This document shows, one piece after another, positions 15,415-23,800 of a DNA stretch of 55,698 nt. The position numbers and the translations under genes are program-made. Position 1 is the stretch's first letter, and each line of letters opens with the position of its first letter. Source of the stretch: a virus; the IMG/VR virus record IMGVR_UViG_3300009706_000010, positions 1 through 55,698 of that record, one strand, 5' to 3'. The notes under the pieces are model-generated. The model had not been told where the DNA came from. It was given only the letters and a program-made list of their open reading frames with translations, and did not search any database.

Positions 15415-16356
15415 ATGTTAAGCCTAGTCACCGGCCCGGCCACTGAGCCGGTCACTGTCGCTGAGGCCCGGCGGCAGCTTCTCCTGAATTCAAGCGAAGG
15501 CGAGCCGGTTCCCCCGGCGCCTACGGCTGTGCTCGCGGCGGCTGGCGTTGGCCTAGTCGATGACGGTATCCACAAATACTTGTGGACATTCGTGACTGCT
15601 GACGGGGAAACCTCGGCTGGCGACATCTCGGCGCCGGTGACGGTTGCGGACAAGTCTAGTGATGGCAAGGTCGCGGTGTCCGTCCCGATCGGCGGCTCGG
15701 CATGCACCTCGCGGAAGGGCTATCGGACCTCGGCGGGTGGCGCGGTCTTCGGTCTCTTCGTGACGGTCGCGGACAATACCACCATCACGACGACCGACAA
15801 CATCGCGGACAGTGCGCTCGGCGCCGCGCCTCCGACTACCAACACAACGGCTGACCCGGAGATTACTCGGTGGCTGTCTTCGTGTCGGCTTCGGGCTGAG
15901 CGGGTATCGCGCCGGGCGCTTATCACGCAGGTCTGGAACCTCGTGCTCGATGTCTTCCCGTCCTGCGGGTATATCCACCTGCCGAAGCCTCCGCTGATTT
16001 CGGTGAGCTCGATCACGTATCTCGACACAGACGGGGCTTCGCAGACCTTCGCGGCGTCGAAGTATGTTGTGGAGATACCGGCGGGTCCGTTCGCTCAGCA
16101 TGGGAAGATTTCGCTGGCCTACAATGAGGCGTGGCCGTCTTTGTATGGGCAGGCGAACGATGTGACAGTCCAATTCACGGCAGGCTATGGCGCAGCCGGT
16201 GATGTCCCGGCGATGCTGAAGGACGGCATCCTGCTGGACATCGCCACGCGCAGTTCTATGCGGGAGAACCTGTCGGTCGGCGCGGCTTCCCCACGCCATG
16301 TGCCGGGGACGGCGAATGAGATATACCGGGCGTTCCGGGTATGGGCTCCACGGTGA
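15415..16356 (+). CDS. Head-tail connector (gp6/phiE125 gp8-like) with inserted Ig-like domain
   Basis: A 313-residue adaptor. The family pattern is split: PVTVAEARRQLLLN lies at residues 12-25, while the rest (TRWLSSCRLRAERVSRRALITQVW, LPKPPLISVSSITYLDTDG and VQFTAGYG) begins near residue 150. Residues about 33-146 are an inserted beta-sandwich domain (HKYLWTFVTADGETSAGD..., GYRTSAGGAVFGLFVTVADN, ADSALGAAPPTTNTT) of the Ig/Fn3-like type common in phage virion proteins. The adaptor ring sits under the portal, and the insert would project outward. Confidence 0.85.
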   Translation: MLSLVTGPATEPVTVAEARRQLLLNSSEGEPVPPAPTAVLAAAGVGLVDDGIHKYLWTFVTADGETSAGDISAPVTVADKSSDGKVAVSVPIGGSACTSRKGYRTSAGGAVFGLFVTVADNTTITTTDNIADSALGAAPPTTNTTADPEITRWLSSCRLRAERVSRRALITQVWNLVLDVFPSCGYIHLPKPPLISVSSITYLDTDGASQTFAASKYVVEIPAGPFAQHGKISLAYNEAWPSLYGQANDVTVQFTAGYGAAGDVPAMLKDGILLDIATRSSMRENLSVGAASPRHVPGTANEIYRAFRVWAPR

Positions 16357-16937
16357 GGACTGACATTGGCGCGATGCGCGAGCGGTTACTGGTGCAGAGG
16401 AACGATGTTGAGTCGCTGACCCTTTCGAGCCTGACGCGGGTTTCGACGACGGCGACCGGCACGACGGCGAAGCCTCACGGATACCTCGCTGGAGACTATG
16501 TGACGATCGCGGGTGTCACCACGGGAACGACTGGCTGGAATGCGAAGTGGAAGATCGCGACTGTCCCAACGACTCTCACATTTACCTTCACTTGCTCTGA
16601 CGCTCTGGACACTCCCGGAACAGGTTCGATGACGGTCGTTTACGCCAGTAACGCGCAGGGCGGGAAGGTTGTCCCATGGCGCACGTTCGATACCATCCCG
16701 GCGGCAATGATGGCCCTGAGCGCTCGCGAGCGCCACGCCTTCGATGCGGTGCAGTCGTCTACGGCGTATCGCTTCCGGGTTCGGGTAAACGCGACGTTGG
16801 CGCCGGAGATGCGGTTGCTGTGGACTCCATCGGCGCCGTTTGGAGCCCTCACGAAGACGCTCGAAATCACCGGGCTGCCTCCGTTCGAGGATGGCCGGAC
16901 ATGGCAGTTCATTGAAGCGGCGGAGGTCGGCGCGTGA
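16341..16937 (+). CDS. Head closure protein (gp16-like) with inserted beta domain
   Basis: A 198-residue protein. IGAMRERLLVQR at the start and FDTIPAAMMALSARERHAFDAVQSSTAYRFRVRV further on match the SPP1 gp16/HK97-type head-tail joining family. Residues about 28-102 are an insertion containing PHGYLAGDYVTIAG and TFTFTCSDALDTPGTGSMTV, the beta domain also found at 17879 and 24997 (databases often label it an E1 FCCH-like domain). The start lies inside the previous gene. Confidence 0.82.
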   Translation: MGSTVRTDIGAMRERLLVQRNDVESLTLSSLTRVSTTATGTTAKPHGYLAGDYVTIAGVTTGTTGWNAKWKIATVPTTLTFTFTCSDALDTPGTGSMTVVYASNAQGGKVVPWRTFDTIPAAMMALSARERHAFDAVQSSTAYRFRVRVNATLAPEMRLLWTPSAPFGALTKTLEITGLPPFEDGRTWQFIEAAEVGA

Positions 16938-17359
16938 GTTCCGGGGATCTCACGGCTGCCTCGCCGGTCCTTCAGGCGGTGTTCGGCGTGTTGCAGGATG
17001 CCACGCTTCAGGCCGCTATCGGCGGTCGTCTGTTCGATGACATTCCGGAGGACACACCGCGCCCGTGCATGCTGATGGAGATCCTAGACGAGCGCGACCT
17101 TCGTGGGTTCGGGATGGGGACTCTACCGGAACTTGACCTCCGGACACATGCGTATTCAGACAGCGGCAGTATGATGCAGGCGCAGGACATCAATCGGCAA
17201 GCCGTGGCGCTGCTGAAGGACGCGGCGCTGACGGTGACGGGCTTTTCACAGGCCGGTCGTGTTACATACCGGCGCTCTGTCACAGTCAAAGATGAAGTGC
17301 TTCACGGAGTCAAGGTTCACGAAATCGTTTCCCTTTTTACCGTTTGGGTGGAACAATGA
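16934..17359 (+). CDS. Tail terminator / DUF3168 family
   Basis: A 141-residue protein matching the DUF3168 tail-completion family: SPVLQAVFGVLQDATLQAAIGGRLFDDIPEDTPRPCMLMEI near the start and a YRRSVTVKDEVLHGVKVHEIVSLFTVWVEQ C-terminus. Members cap the tail tube at the head-proximal end. The GTG start overlaps the preceding stop by 4 bases. Confidence 0.82.
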   Translation: MSSGDLTAASPVLQAVFGVLQDATLQAAIGGRLFDDIPEDTPRPCMLMEILDERDLRGFGMGTLPELDLRTHAYSDSGSMMQAQDINRQAVALLKDAALTVTGFSQAGRVTYRRSVTVKDEVLHGVKVHEIVSLFTVWVEQ

Positions 17360-17556
17360 CAGAAGCGGGTCGCGCAGGCGCTATCGTGGCGCCGGACGGG
17401 CGCCCGGCCAGAAGAATCACAGAGCAGGGGACATCAAAGCAGCCGTGTCCGAACTGTAACGCGGGGCCGGACAAGCGTCGGGCTTCCGGTGGGTTTGGGC
17501 TTCCGCACATACTCTGCGCTGTTTGCGGCTTCGCTTGGGAGAATGAAACGCCATGA
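17356..17556 (+). CDS. Small zinc-ribbon protein
   Basis: A 66-residue protein with PCPNCNAG and LCAVCGFAW, two CxxC knuckles about 23 residues apart that predict a classical zinc ribbon. It overlaps genes on both sides by 4 bases within the tail operon. It may be a tail-assembly accessory or regulator; function unknown. Confidence 0.7.
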   Translation: MTEAGRAGAIVAPDGRPARRITEQGTSKQPCPNCNAGPDKRRASGGFGLPHILCAVCGFAWENETP

Positions 17557-17876
17557 CTGACCGATTCCGCGCTAACCGACAGTTCAAGTATCCCGCGAAC
17601 GCTGAGTCTCTGGCGTTGGTCCTCGCGGCGGGTGGGATTGCGAAGCTCACTCCTGAAGACCGTGCGAAGGTTACGTTCAAGCGCGTGGACGTTGGCGGCG
17701 ATTGCTCGGACATGCCTGCGGAGTCGATACCGTTGCGGCTGGCTCGTGGAGAAATTACGCGACTCGGCGCCGTGTCGCCAACTCCAGAATTGGCTCCGGT
17801 GAGGCCAGTGACGCCGCTGAGGGCTGTTTCGGGAATAGCCGGTCGGGTGGACGTGTTCGATAACGGGAGGGGCTAA
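17553..17876 (+). CDS. Hypothetical tail-operon protein
   Basis: A 107-residue protein (MTDRFRANRQFKYPANAESLALVLAAGG...) with a proline-rich middle (PTPELAPVRPVTPL) and no recognised domain. Proteins of similar size and composition often precede tail-tube genes in siphophages. Start and stop are tightly coupled to the neighbours. Confidence 0.6.
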   Translation: MTDRFRANRQFKYPANAESLALVLAAGGIAKLTPEDRAKVTFKRVDVGGDCSDMPAESIPLRLARGEITRLGAVSPTPELAPVRPVTPLRAVSGIAGRVDVFDNGRG

Positions 17877-17878
17877 GC

Positions 17879-18871
17879 ATGGCGACTGGTAAATACGGCG
17901 GGAAAAGCGTTTTCTTTTTCGCTGACGGTTACAATTTGATCACGGCGAAGCTCAAGGGCTTGCGCTTCAAAGTGACCGCCATGACGGAGGATGTCACCGG
18001 GCTCGGGGACTCCGCTGAAGCGCACCTGCCAACCGGGCTGTCGAAAGCGGAGTTGTCACAGGATGGCGGGTTCTTCGATACGGCTGCCCTTCAGACACAC
18101 GCCGCACATTCCGGCAGCGTCCCCACGACGCCTCAGGCGCCCGTGAGGACTGTTTGTGCCGGGTTCGCTGGCGCTACCATCGGCGAGATGTTCATCGGCT
18201 TTATCGGCGCGTTCACGGGCGCCTACGAGGTCTTGGCGCAGCTTGGTTCGTTGACGAAGGCGAACGTGGAATACACGATCTCTGGGCAGCTTGACCGTGG
18301 GCAGATTCTCCAGCCGTTGGCGACGAAAACCGCCGATTGGGATACACAGTCTACGCCGGTTGATTACACGTTGGACCCGCAGCAGCGTGTCATTCCTATC
18401 ACCTCGAATTCGCAGGCGAACCCGTCGGTTGTGACCTGCCCTGTCCCTCATGGGTTGACCTCCGGCGACATCATCTTGATTGCCGGTGTGTCAAGCTCAA
18501 ATGCAGACATCAACGGCCAGCAGACGGCCACGGTAATCGACACGCTGACCTTCTCGGTCGCGGTGGATGCGTCGGTGTCTGCGGGGACCGGAGGGACGTT
18601 CGTTCGGGCGAATACCGCAGACGGCGGCGTTGGGTATCAGCAGAACACGGAGGGCTCGGGCTTCACGAATTTCGTTGGGACAATTCAGGACTCGCCGGAC
18701 GACATCACCTACGCGACATTGGTCGCGTTCACGGACTCGGTATCGGACCCGGTTGCGGAGCGCGTCACCGTTTCGGGGACCGTTGATCGGTATCTGGCCT
18801 ACGATGGCAATGTGACAGGCTCGGGGACGATCGGTGTCTTCGCCGGGTTCTGTCGAACGCTTCCGTCCTGA
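17879..18871 (+). CDS. Tail-tube-like protein with inserted beta domain
   Basis: A 330-residue protein whose start, MATGKYGGKSVFFFADGYNL, resembles that of the shorter tail-tube-like protein at 19192 (MPGKYGSASVTITYDDG). Residues about 170-244 hold the inserted beta domain (VPHGLTSGDIILIAG, TLTFSVAVDAS, GTGGTFV) also seen at 16341 and 24997. The remainder is beta-rich as expected for a major tail or tube-associated protein. I infer it forms or decorates the tube; which of the two paralogues is the main tube protein is not decided. Confidence 0.7.
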   Translation: MATGKYGGKSVFFFADGYNLITAKLKGLRFKVTAMTEDVTGLGDSAEAHLPTGLSKAELSQDGGFFDTAALQTHAAHSGSVPTTPQAPVRTVCAGFAGATIGEMFIGFIGAFTGAYEVLAQLGSLTKANVEYTISGQLDRGQILQPLATKTADWDTQSTPVDYTLDPQQRVIPITSNSQANPSVVTCPVPHGLTSGDIILIAGVSSSNADINGQQTATVIDTLTFSVAVDASVSAGTGGTFVRANTADGGVGYQQNTEGSGFTNFVGTIQDSPDDITYATLVAFTDSVSDPVAERVTVSGTVDRYLAYDGNVTGSGTIGVFAGFCRTLPS

Positions 18872-19083
18872 TGGATCTCGACAACCCTGCGCTGGCTCGA
18901 TTACTGGCGCAGGTGAAGGAAGTCGAAGGCGCGACACGGGCGGCTATGCGGACGAAGGACGAAGCTGAGCGTGATCAGGCGGTGATTGCAATGCGGCTGT
19001 CCACGGCGCTCAGGCAGAAGATTGAGACATGGATCGGTCTTCGTGCAATTCGTGATTCCCTTCGCGGACCAAACACGGTATAG
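18871..19083 (+). CDS. Small helical protein
   Basis: A 70-residue, strongly helical, charged protein (MDLDNPALARLLAQVKEVEGATRAAMRTKDE...) starting on the last base of the previous stop (TGATG). No known domain. Its position between the two tail-tube-like genes suggests an assembly role. Confidence 0.55.
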   Translation: MDLDNPALARLLAQVKEVEGATRAAMRTKDEAERDQAVIAMRLSTALRQKIETWIGLRAIRDSLRGPNTV

Positions 19084-19191
19084 TTACTGCGTTCAGACAA
19101 TTTACGTCTCGGCCCACTCTCGCCGCACTAGTCCTGCCGCGTTGGCCGTCTGAGGCTCTAACATTCCCGCGAGCGGGAGAGGAGCCCAACG

Positions 19192-19617
19192 ATGCCCGGA
19201 AAATACGGATCAGCTTCAGTCACGATCACTTACGATGACGGACCCGGCGGAACGGGGCGCGTCATCACCGGGCATGTCCTGACGATGAGCGGGGCGAAGA
19301 TCACCTCAGCCATGCAGGCATCCCACGCCTTCGGGGACGGGTGGGAAGAGTCAACGCCTTCCGGCCTGATGAAAATGGACCCTGTGACCGTCACGGGATT
19401 CTTCGACACGACGGCCACGACCGGGCCACACGTCGTCTTCATCGCGCCTGACGACGGTCCGCAGGATTCCACGCGAACGCTCGTGATGGTCTTCGGCGAC
19501 AGTAAAACCATGACCGTCGAAACCTACCTCGTGTCGTATGAGGTATTGGGTAAGAACGGGGCGCTGACTGAGTTCTCGGCAGTCATCCAGCCCACCGGCA
19601 CCGCTACGTGGTCGTAA
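19192..19617 (+). CDS. Tail tube protein
   Basis: A 141-residue beta-rich protein with the order typical of small tail tube subunits: MPGKYGSASVTITYDDG, VITGHVLTMSGAKITSAMQASHAFGDGWEES, MDPVTVTGFFDTT and a C-terminal strand FSAVIQPTGTATWS. The strong SD GAGAGGAG and a long 5' gap suggest independent, high expression, as expected for a major tail protein. A stable hairpin follows the gene. Confidence 0.75.
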   Translation: MPGKYGSASVTITYDDGPGGTGRVITGHVLTMSGAKITSAMQASHAFGDGWEESTPSGLMKMDPVTVTGFFDTTATTGPHVVFIAPDDGPQDSTRTLVMVFGDSKTMTVETYLVSYEVLGKNGALTEFSAVIQPTGTATWS

Positions 19618-19643
19618 GACGGTAGCGCAAGCGTAGATTCTGT

Positions 19644-19691
19644 GGCTCCGGACCCATCCCCCACAATCCTGTCGGGGATGGCACCGGAGCC
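19644..19691 (+). terminator. Strong two-part hairpin after tail tube gene
   Basis: GGCTCCGG pairs perfectly with CCGGAGCC (8 base pairs), and CCATCCCC pairs perfectly with GGGGATGG (8 base pairs), separated by a 2x2 internal loop and closed by a 12-base loop. There is no T-run behind it. It may be a partial terminator, or protect the 3' end of tail-tube mRNA so that less chaperone and tape measure is made. Confidence 0.7.
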
Positions 19692-19715
19692 CGTTAATCA
19701 CACGGAGCCACACCA

Positions 19716-20446
19716 ATGAGTATCTTCGCCTCTCTCGTCACGAAAATCCTCGTCGTTCCCGATCTCCCCGATCACACCATCACTATCCGTAAGCTGGCGC
19801 CGAAGCATTTGGAAGCAGCGGCCACCGCGCATCAGAAGGCATCGATCGAAGCGGTGAAGGAGATGGGTGGACCGGCGTTCATCACAGAGCTTCAGGCGCT
19901 TACCGGCGTGAAGACGGCGCCGAAGGATCAGGCCGAAGACGGTCCGGCGGAGACGGTCGCGGGGATCAAGCGTGACCCGACTGACGGTTTCGATCGTGTG
20001 GTTCTTTTTCGCTCGGCGATCACCGGTTGGACATTCGATAAGGACCACACGGACGAGGATGTGCTGACGGACATCGAGGGCGACGTGAGTGACTGGCTCG
20101 CCACGGAGATCCTGACGCTGGCGAAGCCATCGCTGTTTTCGGAGGACGGCCCAAAAAACGACTGAGGTTCCTTGAGCGCTGTTTGCGCGGTGAGGGACCA
20201 ATGCCCGTCATCTGGTGGGTGAGTCGGCTTTGCGAGGAGTTCCATTGCTTGCCCTCGCAGGCGTGGCGGGAGTATCAGAACTTACCCTCTGGCATCATCG
20301 AGGAGATCTTGGAAGCTCGGCAGTATGTGTCAGTCCGGAACGCCTACGAGCAGGCGACCGACACGGCGAAGTTGCCTCAGTCGGAGATGCTCGATCTCGT
20401 TCGTGAGATTGATTTCTCGCTCGCTCAGGAAGACGGCTTAGTTTAG
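19716..20446 (+). CDS. Tail assembly chaperone pair (G and G-T frameshift fusion)
   Basis: The 0-frame product (19716-20165, 149 residues, MSIFASLVTKILVV...) contains KLAPKHLEAAATAHQKA and ends LFSEDGPKND. Just before its stop is the slippery heptamer A AAA AAC at 20153-20159. A -1 slip continues as KKRLRFLERCLRGEGPMPVIWWVSRLCEEFHCLP... to 20446 with no stop between. This is the lambda G/G-T arrangement: a chaperone and a longer fusion recruit tail tube subunits to the tape measure. An ATG at 20201 (MPVIWW) could also start a free C-terminal part. Confidence 0.88.
20153..20159 (+). promoter_or_regulatory. -1 ribosomal frameshift site (A AAA AAC)
   Basis: The heptamer is in the right phase: 0-frame codons are CCA AAA AAC GAC TGA. 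It lies four codons ahead of the 0-frame stop, and the -1 frame is open through the downstream tail chaperone region. AAAAAAC is among the most efficient bacterial -1 slippery sequences. Confidence 0.85.
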
Positions 20447-20459
20447 GGAGGGTGGTCAC

Positions 20460-20852
20460 ATGCCGGGAATGTTGAGTGTGCAAGTCGTGGGCGTTCAGTC
20501 CACGCTCGATGCCCTTGACAAGCTCGGCGACCGCGCCTCGAAACTGGTCGATGAAGTGGCTTCGCAGGCGGCTGATAACATCGTGCGTGAAGCCGCGCAG
20601 CGTGTCAGGCGCCGGACTGGCCGGACGGCTCGGGCCATCACAAAAGAGCGAGCGAACGACGGCAACGGCTTCGTTGTCTTCGTCGATACGCCTGAGGATA
20701 CGTGGCCGAACCTTGACATCGGTCTGGAGTTCGGAACCATCCACATGACGGCGGCGCCCTTCCTTCATGTCTCGGCGCTTTTGGAGTCTGAGGCATTCCA
20801 ACGAGCGCTAGAGCAGGCGCTTGAGGATGCGTTGTCTGAGGTGAGCGCGTAA
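20460..20852 (+). CDS. HK97 gp10-like tail completion protein
   Basis: A 130-residue protein with the gp10/tail-completion pattern: VQSTLDALDKLGDRASKLVDEVASQAADNIVREAAQRVRRRTGRTARAI, then a short beta section and GLEFGTIHMTAAPFLHVSALL. This family normally lies between head closure and tail terminator; here it sits between the chaperones and the tape measure, a displaced position. The SD GGAGGG precedes the start. Confidence 0.8.
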   Translation: MPGMLSVQVVGVQSTLDALDKLGDRASKLVDEVASQAADNIVREAAQRVRRRTGRTARAITKERANDGNGFVVFVDTPEDTWPNLDIGLEFGTIHMTAAPFLHVSALLESEAFQRALEQALEDALSEVSA

Positions 20853-23800
20853 TGGCTGGCAACAGCATGGTCGTTCGGATCGCCGGGGATCTTTCCGAGC
20901 TTCGCCGGACGCTCGCGGAAGGCACCTCGGCGATCACGACCACGACGGCGGCGATGAGCAAGCTGGCGGGTTCGCTGAACAGCGGTCCGTTGATCCAGCG
21001 AGCGCATAACGTCGTCGCGGCAATCAATAAAGTGGGCGTGTCTACCCTGACGGCATCCCAATCTGCTACCCAACTCAAAGTCTTGGACGCGGCTATGGCG
21101 AAGCTGGCCCTGACCGGCAAGCCTATCCCGGCAGATATGCAACGGATGGCAGCCGCGTTGCGGTCTATGGCGCCTCCTGTGAAGACGCTTGAGGCTCGCA
21201 TGGCGGCGTTGGCGAACAAGGTCAACACCTTCGGGCAAGCGGCGCGGACCATCGGCGTTGGCTTCACGGCAGCTTTTACGGCTCCTATCGTCGGGTTCGG
21301 CGTGGCGTCTGTCAAGGCGTTCGCGGACTTCGATCAGGCGATGACCAACTCAACCGCCATCATGGGCAACGTGTCCGATCAGATGAAGGGCGAGATGTCG
21401 GACGCTGCCCGTGAGGTTGGCCGGACCACGACATTCTCGGCCACGGAAGCGGCGGAAGCGTATTTCTTCCTCGCGTCGGCTGGCTTGGATGCGGCGTCAT
21501 CGATCGCGGCGATGCCGAAGGTTGCCTCGTTCGCTCAGGCTGGCAACTTCAGCTTGGCGCTTGCCACGGACCTCTTGACGGATGCACAGAGCGCCCTCGG
21601 TCTGACGATTCGCGATGATGTCGTGGAGAACATGGCCAACATGGTGCACGTCAGCGACGTGCTGGTGAAGGCGAACACCCTTGCAAATGCTTCTGTCCAA
21701 CAGTTCTCTGTCGCTCTGACGACGAAGGCCGGTAACGCGATGAAGCAGTTGAACATCGACATCGAATCCGGTGTCGCTGTGCTTGCCGCATGGGCCGATC
21801 AGGGCATCAAGGGGACGCTGGCCGGTGAGCGCTTCAACATGGTCACGCGGGACTTGCAGAAGGCCGTGATGAAGAACGGTGAAGAGTTCAAGCGCTTGAA
21901 CATCGCTGTCTTCGATTCACAGGGCAATTTCCGGAACATGTCGGACATCACGGAAGACCTCGAAAAGAACCTGTTGGGAATGTCGGCGGAGCAGCAGAAT
22001 GCCACGCTGGCGTCTCTCGGCTTCACCTCGAAGACCATTTCGGCTACGCGGTCCTTGGTAGGTTTGTCGGGCTCGATTCGTGATTACGAGTCATCGTTGC
22101 GCGATGCGGCAGGTATCACGGATGAGGTCGCGGCGAAGCAGTTGGAAAGCTTCTCGGCGGCGCTGTCGTTGGCATGGGGTAAGGTCGTTGACCTTGGTAT
22201 CGAGATTGGTGGGACGCTGGCTCCGATGATCCTCAAACTTGTGGATGCGATGGACCCGGCGATAGACCGGCTCCAGTCGCTCGCACGGAGCTTCACAGAA
22301 TCAAGTCGGACGACGAAAATCGTGATCATCGGTGTGCTTGGCCTGATGGCGGCGATTGGCCCGTTGCTGGTCGCTGTGGGCATGCTTGGTATGGCCCTTG
22401 GGCCGATTATCACGGCTTACGGATTGTGGGCAGGCGCGAGCGCAACGGCTGTCGCTGCGGCTGGACCGGCAACGGCAGGGCTGGCAGCTACCGGGACGGC
22501 GGCGGCGGCGTCTACGGGCATGTTGGCCGGGCTGGTGGCGGTCATGACGGGTCCGGTGGGCCTGACGGTTGCGGCGGTAGCGCTCGCGGCGGGAGTGTTA
22601 TACGCAACGGACGGCTTGGGTGACATCAAGGAAGCGGCGGAAGACGCTGGTGGGATTCTCTCCAGCCTCGCAACGATCGTGGCAACGGAGGCCACCATAC
22701 AGTTCAATCAATTCGCGGAATCTGCTGGCTACATCATGGAGCAGTTGGACAAGCTGAAGCTTTCCACTGACGACTACGGTGGCGCGACCTCAGCGGCTGT
22801 TGCGGAGGCGAATCCGTTCTTAGGTGTATTGAACTTGTTCGGTGGCGTCCTGCCGGTAGTGGATAAGTTCTTGTCGGATGTCGCGGCATCGTCTATGCGA
22901 GCGAAGGACGACATGCAGGGGTTCATCAGCGGGACATCGAACGCTGCGAACGGCGTATCGGCGGCGCTGGCGCTGGTGGGCCCGGCCTTCATCCGGTCAT
23001 CCACGGAAACGGCTCGGCTGGCTGCTGAGGCACTTGCGCTCAAGAACGAGATGGAGGAGACGGCGGCGGCAGCCGAAAATATGAGCAAGGCCGTTCAGTC
23101 GTTAGCTGACTCGATGGGCAAGGACGGGTTGGAGGCGGCGCAGGTTTTCGAGAAGGCGGTGGAAGCGGTCGGCGGCGTATCTACGCTGACGCAGGGGAAC
23201 ATCGACAAATACGCGAAAACGCTGGATGAGGTGATAGAGCAGTATCGGCTGTTCGGCCCTGCTGGCGCGGCGATCGTTGCTCACTTCGAGGAGGTGCGCG
23301 ACACGCTACCGCAGACTACGGAGGAGATGAAGCAGGCGGCGGAACAGTTGAAGTTCATGAACAAGGAATGGTCAGCTATGCAGGTGCTTCTGTCTAGCAC
23401 TCAGAAGACCATGGCGAACTTCGCAGACGCGACCTCACCGCGTCTGCGCGGACTCCTCGATCAAGCGATTCAGGTTCCCCCGGTGATGGCGATGGGATCT
23501 GCTGGTCTGGTGAAATTCGTTGAGTCTCTGAACCTGTCGGATCACGACAAGATGATGAATTTTTTCGGGCCGTTGGCGCCGGATAAAATTCCAAGCACTC
23601 TCGGAGCGATCAAGGGTGCGCTGTCGGACATGCCGAACGTCATCATGTCGGCGATCACCGGCGGCGGCGATGTCGCTGGCGCTATCGGTGGTTCCATCTT
23701 CGGTAAGATATTTGACCCTGCTGGTGGACTTGTGACGAAGGCAACATCGAAGCTGACCGGAGCCTTGGGCTCGACAATCGGTGGCGCCCTCGGCTCTGTC

